Shown here: positions 47,501 through 58,739 of the stretch, piece after piece
Layout: each line of letters starts with the position of its first letter
How positions within the stretch are numbered: position 1 is the stretch's first letter
From: Abelmoschus esculentus
Taxonomy: Eukaryota; Streptophyta; Magnoliopsida; Malvales; Malvaceae
Length of the DNA: 64,000 nucleotides
Assembly (NCBI GenBank): GCA_035048815.1
Contig: JAUCBN010000024.1
Location: 5,640,001-5,704,000 of the forward strand
Reading direction: 5' to 3'
Notes under the pieces: model-generated
The model's input: only the letters and a program-made list of their open reading frames with translations
What the model was told of the DNA's origin: nothing
The model's database searches: none
Program-made: the position numbers and the translations under genes

Positions 47501-48004
47501 TTCCAAGGGTAAGAATTTGTGTACATACATAATTTCCTACAGGAATACACAATATGCCCCCAAACGGTAAGGATTTGTATTTGTACACAAATCCTTACAA
47601 AGTATACACAACGGCTTACTAAAACCGTAAGAAAAAAGGTATATATACAAATCCTTACGACTTCAAAATCATAAGCTAAAGGAGGCATCCAATGGTAAGG
47701 ATTTGTGTACATACACAATTTCCTACAAGAATACACAATATGGCACCCAAACGGTAAAGATTTGTTTTTGTACATAAATCCTTACAAAGTATACACAACG
47801 GCTTACTAAAACCGTAAGAAAAAAGGTATGTACACAAATTCTTACGACTTCAAAATCATGAGCTAAAGGAGGCATCCAAGGGTAAGGATTTGTGTACATA
47901 CACAATTTCCTACAAGAATACACAATATGGCACCAAAATGGTAAGGATTTATATTTGTACACAATTCCTTACAAAGTATACACAACGGCTTACGAAAATC
48001 GTAG
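44530..48004 (+). repeat. Satellite array, 187-bp monomer, 748-bp higher-order repeat
   Basis: About 18-19 head-to-tail monomers of 187 bp. Landmarks per monomer are GGTAAGGATTTGTGTTTGTA, CGGCTTACGAAAACCGTAAG, GGTATGTACACAAATCC, CATGAGCT-C/A-AAGGA and CACAATTTCCTACAAGAATA. Blocks 748 bp apart are almost identical: 44732-44971, 45480-45719 and 46228-46467, and likewise 45038/45786/46534. Neighbouring monomers differ at fixed sites (CACAACGCC, CACAACGGC, CACAATGGC, CATAACGGT; GGAGGCTT, AAAAGGCTT, GGAATTTT). Monomers right of about 47400 and left of 44570 are more diverged. Recurrent 60-79-residue frames on both strands are by-products of the repeat. Confidence 0.95.
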
Positions 48005-48143
48005 TAAATTGTGTATGTACACAAATCTTTACCTTTGGATGGCTCCTTTAGCTCATGGTGAGAAGTTGTAAGGAATTGTGTACACACCTTTTTCCTTACG
48101 GTTTTTATAAGCCACTGTGTATACTTTGTAAGGAATTGTGTAC
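48005..48143 (-). repeat. Inverted partial satellite monomer at the array edge
   Basis: From about 48005 the text is the reverse complement of the monomer (GTATGTACACAAATCTTTACC, then GGCTCCTTTAGCTCATGG, then CCTTTTTCCTTACGG, then GTGTATACTTTGTAAGG). The array thus turns round after the ACGAAAATCGTA word. Divergence is higher than in the central array. Confidence 0.85.
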
Positions 48144-48149
48144 GATATT

Positions 48150-49180
48150 TATTTGTATATTTTTTATTCAAATATTTTTTATTAGAATATTTTTATTTGA
48201 ATATTTATTATATGAATATTTTTATTCGAATATTTTTATTTGAATAGTTATTATATGAATATTTTTATTCGTATATTTTTTATTCAAATATTTTTATTCA
48301 AGTATTTTTATTCGTATACTTTTTATTCAAATATTTTTATTTGAATATTTATTATATGAATATTTTGATTCGAATATTTATTATACGGATATCTTTATTC
48401 CAATATTTTTTATTCGAATATTTTTATTCAAAAAATTTTATTCGAATATTTATTATACAAATATTTTTATTTGTATATTTTTTATTCTAATATTTTTATC
48501 CCAATATTTATTATATGAATATTTTTATTCGAATATTTATTATACGAATATTTTTTACTCTAATATTTTTATTCAAATAATTTTATTCGAATATTTATTA
48601 TATGAATATTTTTATTTGTATATTTTTTATTCGAATATTTTTATTCCAATATTTATTATATGAATATTTTTATTCGAATATTTATTATACGAATATTTTT
48701 ATTCAAATATTTTTTATTCGAATATTTTTATTCAAATATTTATTATACGAATATTTTTATTCTAATATTTATTATAAGAATACTTTTATTTGAATATTTA
48801 TTATACGTATATTTTTATTCGTATATTTTTATTCGAATATTTTTATTCTAGTATTTTTATTCAAATATTTATTATATGAATATTTTTATTCGAATATCTT
48901 TTTATACAAATATTTTTATTCGTATATATTTTATTCGAATCTTTTGATTTGAATATTTTACTCAAATATTTATTATTCGAATATTTTTATTTGAATATTT
49001 ATTATATGAATATTTATATTCGTATATATATTTTTTTGAATATTTATTATACAAATATTTTTATGCAAATATTTATTATATGAATATTTTTATTTGAATA
49101 TTTATTTTATAAATATTTTTATTCTAATATTTATTATATAAATATTTTTATTCGTATATTTTTTATTCGAATATATAAAA
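48150..49180. repeat. AT minisatellite with GAATATTTTTATTC units
   Basis: Alternating units of about 14-15 bp (GAATATTTTTATTC and GAATATTTATTATAC/T) are repeated for about 1 kb with many variants. Units are partly self-complementary. It follows directly on the inverted satellite piece. Confidence 0.9.
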
Positions 49181-49217
49181 ATAAATTAGATAACCATTAT
49201 TTATAAAAAAAAAGGGT

Positions 49218-49680
49218 TGTAAATTGGAATCGGCTGTTAGCCGGTTCCCTATTCCCCTCTATTAGAGGGCTCTTTTTAGGCTCATTTTAGTGAGCTTTTT
49301 TTAGCCTCACCCCTATATTTAGGTGTTGAGAACAAATATTTAAAAAAACGTTTCTGGTTGCGTTGTGTTTATTATAATTATGGACATAACGGTTGTTATC
49401 GTAGTCGTTGCAGGAGTCGTGGTCTTAAATTTTTTAAAATGAAAGTTTTTTAAAATACCGATACAATAACGGTAAATAACGGTATAACAACGAAAATAAC
49501 TGACCGTTATTATCGTTATCCGTTAAATAACATATATCAATCATTATTGACCATTATCGGTGTGAATCTAAATTTTACCGTTATTTTTATGAATAATAGT
49601 TTTAAATAACAGTATTACCGTTAAATAAGGATCGTTATAACAGTAACGGACTGTTTTTGAATCAATGGTTGTGACTATTA
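49218..49680. other. Hairpin-rich segment and ACCGTTAT/ATAACGGT repeats
   Basis: 49225-49320 has short perfect stems in a row: CGGCT-GTT-AGCCG, CCCTCT-ATT-AGAGGG and GCTCA-TTTTAG-TGAGC. From 49390 to 49650 the words ATAACGGT and ACCGTTAT recur in both orientations (for example GGTAAATAACGGTATAAC and TACCGTTAAATAAGG), as in decayed foldback DNA transposons. No borders were found. Confidence 0.5.
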
Positions 49681-50030
49681 CTCATCATCATATTATTTTT
49701 AAAAATTAGATTTAAATATTTTAAACAAAATTAGTTTAATTTTTTTATCAGTTTTAGTTAAATTTAATACAGATAAATATATAAAGAAAGAGATGATATA
49801 CTAAATATCTTTCCCTAATTCACATGCCTACCATCCTCCCTACTTCCCTCCCCCTTTCTCCTGTTGAGTTCAAATGTATTTCCTTTACAACTTCTTTCCC
49901 ACCTACCTAACACAAATTTTTCTGCGTAAAAATTGGGAAAACACCTCAAACTCTGCCACGCAAAAACATTGTACACTCCAACAATCAGACTAAATCTCGT
50001 GAAAATGAAGAATGATAATTTCTTAAAGTG

Positions 50031-50228
50031 TGTTAATTAGAATATAAAGAAAATATTGAATACTTAACATACTTTATTAATCAATTATGTGGCCTATATA
50101 TGGGCATTGCAAGCAACGTTCAATCAATAAAATAGGAATTAATTCCTACAAACTAGGTACTCCACTAACACTTCAACAACCTACTAAATAATAAATCTTA
50201 AAGACACAATAAAAAGAAACTTTCAACA
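50031..50228 (-). repeat. 3' LTR of copia D (198 bp)
   Basis: Highly similar to 53833-54036, with small indels; contains GTACTCCACTAACACTT in both. Confidence 0.9.
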
Positions 50229-51200
50229 ATCCCTCCCTTAAACTGATGACTTTTTTTTAACAACAAAAAATAAATCAGTTTAAAACTTATTGATTGTATA
50301 AAATTTAAGAAGTCTCCGTAGCTTCTGAAACGCAAGCAACTTCAATGGCTTGGTCATTATATCGACAATTTGATCTTTACTTTTGCAGTAGTAAAGATCA
50401 ATAACTCCATCTCTCTTCAGATCCCTTAGGAAGTGAAACTTCACATCTATGTGCTTACTCTTTCCGTACAGAACAGGGTTCTTAAAAAGCTTGATCTTTT
50501 AAATTTTTCAATCATGGCACTATATTTTTTTAAATTGAGTAAAAATCCTTAGGAAGTAAAAATAAGTTCATTCACATATAAGCAAACAATTGAGTAATTT
50601 TCTTTCATCTCCAATCTTTGTAAAAATAGTATGCTCATATGGATATTTTTTAAATTCCTCCTTAGTAAAATAAGTATCTATACGACTGTACCAAGCTCGT
50701 GGAGCTTGTTTTAGTTCGTATAATGCCTTTTGAGCCTATAAACTTTGTTTTCATTTTTAAGCTTCACATAACCAGGAGGTTGATCAATAAATACCTTTTC
50801 TTTGAGCTCACCGTGCAAAAATACCGATTTCACGTCCAGTTGGAAAATAGGCCATAAATTTTGTGCTGCCAAAGAGACCACCAATCTGATTGTATCGTGT
50901 CTTGCGACCGGAGCAAAGAATTCTTTGTATTCAACACCAAATTCTTGCTTATACCCCTTTGCTACCAAACGCGCCTTGAACTTGTCAACTTCACCATTCT
51001 CTTTCAACTTTGTCTTGTACACTCATTTGACACCAATTTTCTTATGCCCTTTAAGAAGATCAGTCAACTCCCACGTGTTGTTCCGTTCAAAGGTGTCAAT
51101 TTCTCCATCCATCACCTTTTGCTATTTTACTTCCTTAATAGCCTCTTCAAAGGCAGTAGGATCACAATCGAAAAATAGAGCAAAATATGTAAGTGGGTCA
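50229..51200 (-). pseudogene. Copia D RT fragment joined to RNase H tail
   Basis: 51022-50711 encodes RT (FKARLVAKGYKQEFGVEYKEFFAPVARHDTIRLVV, IFQLDVKSVFLHGELKEKVFIDQPPGY). Decayed RT text to about 50530 follows; the YVDD site is not intact. The sequence then jumps to the extreme RNase H end (SKHIDVKFHF-like near 50450, then KDQIVDIMTKPLKLLAFQKLRRLL at 50385-50290). Most of RT palm/thumb and RNase H is deleted. Confidence 0.75.
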
Positions 51201-52211
51201 TCAGATTGATATATTCCTGCTACCTCATAGTCTGTCATCCATGCCGATCTTCTTCTAGCACTTTGAGATCTTTCTTTGCTCCCCATTGTTGTTAGCAAAC
51301 TAGGCGTATTTATCGGACTATCTGTTGAAATATATTGATCATTTTCTGTTGGTTGTGGTGACTCATCATCATCAACTCCATCAAAATCAGTAAAGATTTA
51401 TTTTTCAGCAACATTGTTGTTCCATTGCCAAAAATTTTCTTCATCAAAAACTACATCACGACTGGTTATAATTTTCTTAGTGATAGGATTGTAAAGCTTG
51501 TAAGCCTTTGATTGATCACTTACACCAAGAAAGACACTTTTCTCCTTTGTCATCTAGCTTTGTTCGCTTCTGATCTGGAATATGGGCATAGACAACACAC
51601 CCAAAAATTTAAAAATGGTCTACCTTTGGCCTTCATCCGCTCCATGCTTCCTCCGGAGTCATATTTCAAACAGCAAGTGTGGGACTTTTATTCAATATAT
51701 GGATGCTTCAATTGACTGCTTCAAGCCAGAAAATTTTTGGAATATCACTTTTCGTCAAAAGGCTTCACACCATATTGACAAGAGTGTGATTCTTTCGCTT
51801 ACAGACACCATTTTATTGAGGCGTGTAGGCTACAGTTAGTTGTCTCTGTATTCCATGATTTTTACAAAAAACTTTAAATTCTCGTGAGGTATATTCTCCG
51901 CCACATTCTATGCGAAGAACTTTGATTGAGTTGTCATTTTTTTTCTCAACTTGCACTTTATATCTCTTAAAAGCAACAAATACTTCAAATTTATCCTACA
52001 AAAAATATACCCAAGTTTTCCGACTATAATCATCAACGAAGGTGATTATATATCGTTTACCTCCATTTGAAGAGGGGTTTATTAGGCCGTAAAGATCGGA
52101 ATGCACCAACTCCAATGGTCTCTTTGCTCTCCATGACTTTCCTTTTGGAAAAGGATATCGATGTTGTTTGCTAACAACACATTCTTTGCAAACTTTAGTA
52201 GGAACTTCAAT
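51201..52211 (-). pseudogene. Copia D integrase, degenerate
   Basis: Decayed minus-strand integrase and C-terminal linker. Near 52060-52020 the text encodes the FVDDYSRKTWV-type region, near 51920 the RIECGGEYTS region, and near 51580 the hydrophobic KAWDG-like part. No long frame survives. Confidence 0.6.
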
Positions 52212-52790
52212 TTAAGGAAGCTTAGTCACCATATTTTTCTGTTGCAGATTCTTCAACCCACCAAAGTTTAAGTGACCATAGCAAAAATGCCATAGACATG
52301 AGACGTCCTTCGATTTTGCCGATAAGCAAGAATGAGTCGTGTTGTGCAAATAAAGCAGGAACATACGGTTTGCTGTCATATTTACTTGAGCAATTAAACC
52401 CATCTTCGTATCTTGAATTCTACAAACTCCATCTTTGATAGATAATTCATACCCCTTTTCTAGCAATTGTCCCACACTCAAAAGATTGATCTTTAAATCT
52501 GAAAAAAAAAGAACATCAGAGATAATGTGGGTAGAGTTTCCTTTGGTTTGGATAGTTACCCGTCCTTTATCCAAAATTGAAACCGTAGAGTTATCACCAA
52601 ATTTAAAAGTGTTGCGGAATAACTCGTCAAGTTCAGAAAAAACCTTTTTGTCTTCACACATGTGATTGTTGCAATCAGTGTCTAAATACCACATGTTTTG
52701 TTGAGTTGCTTCATTTATATGGCACACCATTAAAAGGGATATTTCTTCTTTCTCTGCAAAATTAGTTCTTTCTCCATTTTGCTTGTTCAA
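52212..52790 (-). pseudogene. Copia D protease and pre-integrase domain
   Basis: A 192-residue frame contains MWYLDTDCNNHMCEDKKVF, in which the catalytic D-T-G is D-T-D. It goes on with FGDNSTVSILDKGRV, DVLFFSDLKINLLSVGQLLEKGYEL, and the pre-integrase motif LWHFCYGHLNFGGLKNL. The replaced glycine suggests a dead protease. Confidence 0.8.
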
Positions 52791-52949
52791 ATTTGTTTAA
52801 CATTCTGATTGGAAATGACCATACCTATTACATCGGTAACATTCAATATGAGACTTGTTGGTTGACTTCTGAGTTGTTGAGTGATGACTTTCTCTATCTT
52901 TTTCTCTTCCTATTCTTTGAAATTGATTCTCTTGGTACTGGTGATGTTT

Positions 52950-53680
52950 TTATTGTCTGCCACGATCATTGCTTCCTTTGCCTTTGAATCTCCATCTTCC
53001 CCGGCCTCTATCTCCTTTAAATATTGAATGACTTTTAGTTGAAGCCTTCAATGCTTGTTCCTCCTTCTCTTGCTGTGTAACCTTTCGCTCATGAACCAAC
53101 AAAGAGCTTTGTAAGTCATCAATTGAAAGCTTATCAACATATTTTGATTCTTCTATGGAACATACAACAAAATTAAATTTTGGTGTCATCGATCGAAGAA
53201 TCTTCTCCACAATGGTGACGTCCTCCATTCTTTCTCCATGGATCCATATCTTGTTGACTGTTTTCATCGTTCTTGCAAAAAAATCAATCACCGACTCGCC
53301 CATCTTCATGCGTAGAGACTCGAATTCGGTTCGAAGACTTTGGAGTTGCACTCGCTTTGCCTTCGCGTTCCCTTGATGCTTCTTTTTTATGGAGTTCCAA
53401 ATCTGTTTGGAGGTTTCTTTGCTAAGAATTGTCTCCAATGTTGCATGATCAATTGCTTGGAAAAGATAGTTTTTTGCTTTAAGATCCTTCAGCTTCAATG
53501 CTTTCAACTCTGACTTTTGTGTATCCGACAATATTGCTCCAGGTGCAGACTCTGCTATTCCAGATTCAACAACATGCAGTACTCCTTAGACCTCAAGAAA
53601 TTCTCCATTAGCATGCTCCAATGGTCATAGTGACCATCAAAGCGAGGAATTGCTGGTTACACAAAATTATCAGTTGCCAT
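52950..53680 (-). pseudogene. Copia D gag
   Basis: The likely ATG is at 53680, with an in-frame TAA at codon 8 (53659-53657) followed by the PRFDGHYDHW motif text. A frame shift then leads into the 193-residue frame 53531-52950. This has the UBN2-type gag core (NYLFQAIDHATLETILSKETSKQIWNSIKKKHQGN, LRMKMGESVIDFFARTMKTVNK, EKILRSMTPKFNFVVCSIEESK) and a Lys/Arg/Gly-rich end. The zinc knuckle lies further left at about 52830-52790 in a broken frame. Confidence 0.85.
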
Positions 53681-53832
53681 GATGATAGACTGTTGTTGTT
53701 GCGAGAAGAATTAAAGGCGTTTGCTTTTGTTCACTCACTTAAATTGTTTTCACTCACCAACCAAACTCTCAGATTACTCACTTTTTTACAAACCTAATTT
53801 CACTCATAAAAATAACCTTGCTCTAATACCAG

Positions 53833-54036
53833 TGTTAATTAAAATATAAAGAAAGTACTGAATACTTGACACACTTTATTAACCAATCAGGTGACTTATG
53901 TATATAGACGTTGCAAGCAACATTCAACCAATAAAATAGAAACTAACTCCTACAGACTAGGTACTCCACTAACACTTAAATAACCCACTAAATAATAAAT
54001 CCTAAAGACTAGGACAATAAAAAGAAACTTTCAACA
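53833..54036 (-). repeat. 5' LTR of copia D (204 bp)
   Basis: Begins TGTTAATTAAAATATAAAG beside the primer site and ends CTTTCAACA before AAGTG. Confidence 0.9.
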
Positions 54037-54041
54037 AAGTG

Positions 54042-56905
54042 AAAATAAAAAATCTAATTCCTAACAAAGTTGCTTCAAGGGTAAACTAACTCGGATACTT
54101 CGTACGAATACAAAAAATTAAGGCAAATTTATAAAATTTTTAAAAATAAAATTATATATATAAAATCAAAATTTAAGGTAACAATTGTCCTCTCTTAATT
54201 CATTTTTGTCGACAATAATAAACTTTAATTATATCATTGAACCATTACATTATATTACATTAAAGCTTAAACGAGGTCATGACCTAATCTAATATTATAA
54301 TAGTCTTAACTATTGAACCTTATGCATTCTATCAATTTATGATAATTCAAAATGATTTAAGAAATTTAACCCTTCACAATCCCCGCTAACGCAAATGACC
54401 GTTTTTTATGATCGTTGAACTCCAAATTTTCTTAATCATTCGGTTTAGTCTCCTAAACTCAAATTTAATGTTCATTTAATCATAAAAAATTAACTAAAGC
54501 CTCTATATTTCATTTTTAGAATTTAAATTTGTTAGGTGTTATCTTTATATTTGGTACTCTCTTCCTCTTATTGAAGTTGTGATACAAATCGTCTACTCGT
54601 GGTGTATTTTAAAAGTGGTATTTTTTTTCTTTCATGTTTTAAGTTTTATATAATTGTTATATATATATTTATAAATATTTTATTTAATTTCTTTATTTTA
54701 GGTTCTCTCTTTGAGCCATGTGCGGTTATTCCTATTGTGTTTTTCCAGAACTCCTATTGTATATTGTATATGGTTATATAATCTCATTTAAATTAAAACT
54801 AATTAGTATAATAACATTATAAGTTTTTGCAATTAAATTTGAATAAAAACTCAAATCCAATTAAAATAATTTAAATACAATCTGAATTATAAAATAAGAC
54901 TCATCAACCTAACTAACTCAAAATTTTTTAACTTAACTCAGAATATTCACCCAAATATTTAGTAGTAAAACCATAATTATTTCAACATTGTGATTTTTAT
55001 ATATGTAAAATTACAGAAAAGGACATGAATTACTTGTTGATTAATGTGGAATAATATTTATTTTATTAAATTAATGTGCTAAGTATTTTAATATCTTTAA
55101 TTAAACCTTTTTCCATGGACCAAATCTCAATAATCATAACATACTACTTTATTTATTATTTTTCATATTATTTTTAGGTCAAAAGTGACTTTTTCATAAG
55201 GTAGGTATGAATTCTCTACTTTAAAATAATAACATTCATATATTTTTTTCTAAAAAAAAGAAAAAAGATTTTTTTTTTTACACAAAGAAAGTATAATCAC
55301 TGAGATTTTATTCTTAAAGTATTTGTTGAGATTCATTTATTTATTTTAATAATTTTGTTTGGTCAAAACTCCAACAAAAAATTTTATTTTAAAATAATAA
55401 CTTGATAATCATGCTTTTAACTAACAAAATATTATGTAATATATATTTATAATTGAATAAATTATGTAAATATTTTTTCAATTATACGATATTTTTTGGG
55501 TCTTTTAACTATAAAAAAGTATAAAATAATTATTTAATTTTAAAAATATTTAATTTTAAAAAAATAATAAATTAATCTATATTTTTTAAAAAATAACAAT
55601 AGATAATATGACAGTTAATAAAATTGATATAATAACAAATTTATCAAATGAATAAAGTACATTTAAATTTAATCTAAGAAAAATGAAAGAATGCTTTTAA
55701 CAGATCTAAAACATATAACCAAAAATATAAAAGAAAAAAAAAATAATTTTTCAATTGATCAAATAAATTTATTAATTATATAAAAATTTTCACGGTATCT
55801 CAATAAACCACTAATTTTTTATTTTTTTTATAAATATTTTATTTGAAATGTTTTATGTAGTAGTAAAAATATAAATAATAGTTTTAAAAAAGATAAAAAA
55901 AATTTAAAGATTGTATTAGTATTTTAACGTAAATTAAATATGTAATTAATTTTAATTATTTTTTTAACAAGCTAATAGCGATTATAATAGTATCTGTTTT
56001 AGAATATAATCTCTACCATTTGATATTTTGATCGCTCAATCACTCTACTGACATCACTGGTGCTCGAACTCGTGACCTCTAAGAACAACCACCATTCCTT
56101 AATCGCTTCTGCTAAAGGCTCATGCATTAACTTTAAATAATTTATAAATAATTAATAAATAATTAAAAGTTGACAGAATAATACATACATTAGTGTAATC
56201 AACATCTGTTGGTCTAATATTTTATAATACCTCTTGTGGTTCGTTATTAGCGTGTTAAGCGGCCGGTGAGACATTTTAATATTATTTTTATTTTAATAAT
56301 TGTTCTATTTCCATATTTATATGCATTTTTTTTCTTTTGCCTTTTGAGTTATTTAAAAGATTCCTTAGACCTAACCAAGATTAGCAATTTGAAATATCAA
56401 CAACATTTTCAAAATAATTTATTTATTTATAGAAAAATTTACGACATATGTTGAACATCGATGAATATCATATCGAAATTACTAAATTAATTAATAAAAA
56501 TTAAAAATTTTAAGGACGCAACATATAATTATAAATTATTTAAAATAAAATTTTAATTAAATTAATTACAAAAAATTCTTAAGATTCTTAATCTTTATTA
56601 GTCAATCTAATGATGTTCAACGGTATTTAATATTAGTGATTTTCAACGTTCGACATATGTAGTAGACTATCCTTATTTATATGATTAACATAGTCTATAT
56701 ATGAATGATTTAATTATTAAAATGATACTCTTAATCTAAATGAGGTATCAATTTTTTCAAATATAATTTTTAATACAAAAAAATGTTAGATTACTCACTT
56801 AATACAATAAAATGACTTACAATTTACAAACGTATAAAAATCTAACATTTTTACTTAAAAAGTGTTATTCTCCTTGCATGTTTTGTAGTAAAATAAAACA
56901 TTTTT
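54042..56905. other. AT-rich intergenic DNA
   Basis: No gene found; frames at 54599-54781 and 56266-56454 are AT-rich and hydrophobic by composition. A possible SINE remnant is listed separately. Confidence 0.6.
55985..56130 (-). mobile_element. Possible tRNA-derived SINE remnant
   Basis: On the minus strand GAGCCTTTAGCAGAAGCGATT (box A-like) is followed about 40 bp later by GAGGTCACGAGTTCGAGCACC (box B-like). The spacing suits a Pol III promoter of plant SINEs. Ends and target duplication are not clear. Confidence 0.4.
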
Positions 56906-56910
56906 AATAT

Positions 56911-57148
56911 TGCTATGAATATATTTATTCATGATGGATATTCATATATTAAGTTAAAGTTTAATGGGCTTTATTATTAGGGCTTAATACCCATTGGAAT
57001 TAGGGTTTCCATCTTGTGCCTATAAATATAGACTTTTGGACAAAGCATTGTACACAACCCTAGTTTGAGAATATAATACAAATCTTTCTCTTTTGTCTCT
57101 CATCTTTATTCTCCTATTTTATTCTTGTTCTTTAATTTATTCACAACA
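56911..57148 (+). repeat. 5' LTR of copia C (238 bp)
   Basis: TGCTATGAATATATTTATTC to TTATTCACAACA, with a TATA-like CCTATAAATATAGAC at about 57019-57033. It matches 61175-61373 and 38044-38277. Confidence 0.85.
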
Positions 57149-58739
57149 CGTTATCAGCACGAGACTCTAACCAACAAAGGTGTTTGTCGTTCGAATCTTG
57201 AAGGAGTTATTGAAAAGAATTTATTACTGACATAAATCAAAGATAAGTTCTTCTCCTTCAATTATATTTTAATTATCGGTTATTTTTCTTTCTTGATCTT
57301 TGATTTGATTTTTAATTTATAAAAAATCTTTGGTTGTTTGGTGTTTGTGTAGCGATAAAGTGGCTCAAATACCGTGGTTCTTATTGACAATTCTCGAAAA
57401 AGATTTTAACAAGATATTGGTAACTAAATCTACCATATAGTGAAAAGTTCGGTATATTTTACTTATTTAATTTGAGATTTTTATCTTTATTATAACCCAT
57501 ATTTGTTTATTTTATTATTACGATGAAAGTTTATGTTTTTAATTATGTTCAAAGTATTACATGATATTGGAACAAATATTAAACCTTTAATTAATTAATA
57601 TGTTCTTTGTTATGTTGGTTTAATCCGAGTATATTGGATGGACATCCCGTTCTGCGAGGCTACTGGTCTCAAAGGAGGTTCTTTTTATAGGACCTTGTGG
57701 ACTGGTTTAACAACGCCACGTATAAGGATTAAATTTTTATTCCTTGTATGTATTGTATATATTGGTTGATCAATTACTATTTAATAATATGAATATTATA
57801 AAGTCTATATTTGTTTGAAAGTAATATTTTTTTTTGTGTGTAGAAAAACTCGACTATAAACTTCTCTCAAGTTTAAGTTACGAAAACTCAACTATAAACG
57901 AGCATAGCATAATGCAATAATTTATGGTGATTTATGCTTAGCAGACAGTGCAAGTACTATATCTCAAAGTACTAAAATATCAGTGCTTCGAAAGAGCTCT
58001 TGAAAGCTTATCTTTGATCCGATTTGATATGATGTGCTATTTTTTTAATATTTTTCCATTCCTCGAAGTGAATGGTACAGAGCATATATTTTTCATTTCC
58101 CGAAGTGAATGAAATAAAACACGTACTAAAAGGTGCATAATTATGCATATTTTCCTATTTTAAATGCAAGGGAATAATATGAGTATTATATCCGGAAGTA
58201 ATAATATCACAGAAAGCTCCGACTGAGCAAATATGTTATTTGTCAAATGAGACTTTATCTCATATTTACAGTGCATTATGTTATGCTCGTTGAGCAAATA
58301 TGTTATTGCCAAATGGAACTTTATTCCATATTTACAGTGCATTATAATCGTCAAAATCGTAAAGAGATATTGAGTTTTAAAGATATTTATAGAAATATAT
58401 TGATAATATTAGTCAAGGGGATACTGACTATCTTAATATTACGAGTATAACTCAAGTCAATAATGAAATATTGGTAAAATTACATGCACTGTCATCCATA
58501 TTGTACTACATAAGAATTAGTACAAATTGAAGCTCGTGCTTTTGTAAACTAGAAGTTTACTGATTATTTTATTGGGCATTACCGGTTAGATCATCCAAGT
58601 TTAATTATGATGCAAAAAATTGCTAACACTTTCATGTAGTCATTTATTGAAGAACTAGGAGTTTCTTCAAGGTAATTTTTCTTGTGATACTTGCTATGAA
58701 AGTATTTTGATTATTCAATCATTAACATCTAAGATAGAG

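Larger units (their letters stand above)
50031..54036 (-). mobile_element. Ty1/copia element D with complete ends and internal deletion
   Basis: LTRs at 50031-50228 and 53833-54036 share the ends TGTTAATTA...CTTTCAACA. The perfect duplication AAGTG stands at 50026-50030 and 54037-54041. The minus-strand primer site TGGTATTAGAGCA lies just inside the right LTR, and the polypurine tract AAGGGAGGGAT beside the left LTR. Coding order is gag, protease, integrase, RT and RNase H remnant. Confidence 0.92.

Noticed and set aside
44530..48004. Could the regular repeats be a CRISPR array?
   Set aside because: The whole 187-bp unit is repeated with no unique spacers, and the DNA is plant nuclear.
44584..48171. 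Many 60-102-residue open frames on both strands
   Set aside because: They recur at 187- and 748-bp steps because the satellite repeats; they are not genes.
48055..48851. Frames rich in Phe, Ile and Tyr
   Set aside because: Produced by the AT minisatellite; periodic low-complexity translation.
49225..49320. Helitron or CACTA terminus
   Set aside because: Stems are present but there is no CTRR end, no CACTA tip and no partner terminus.
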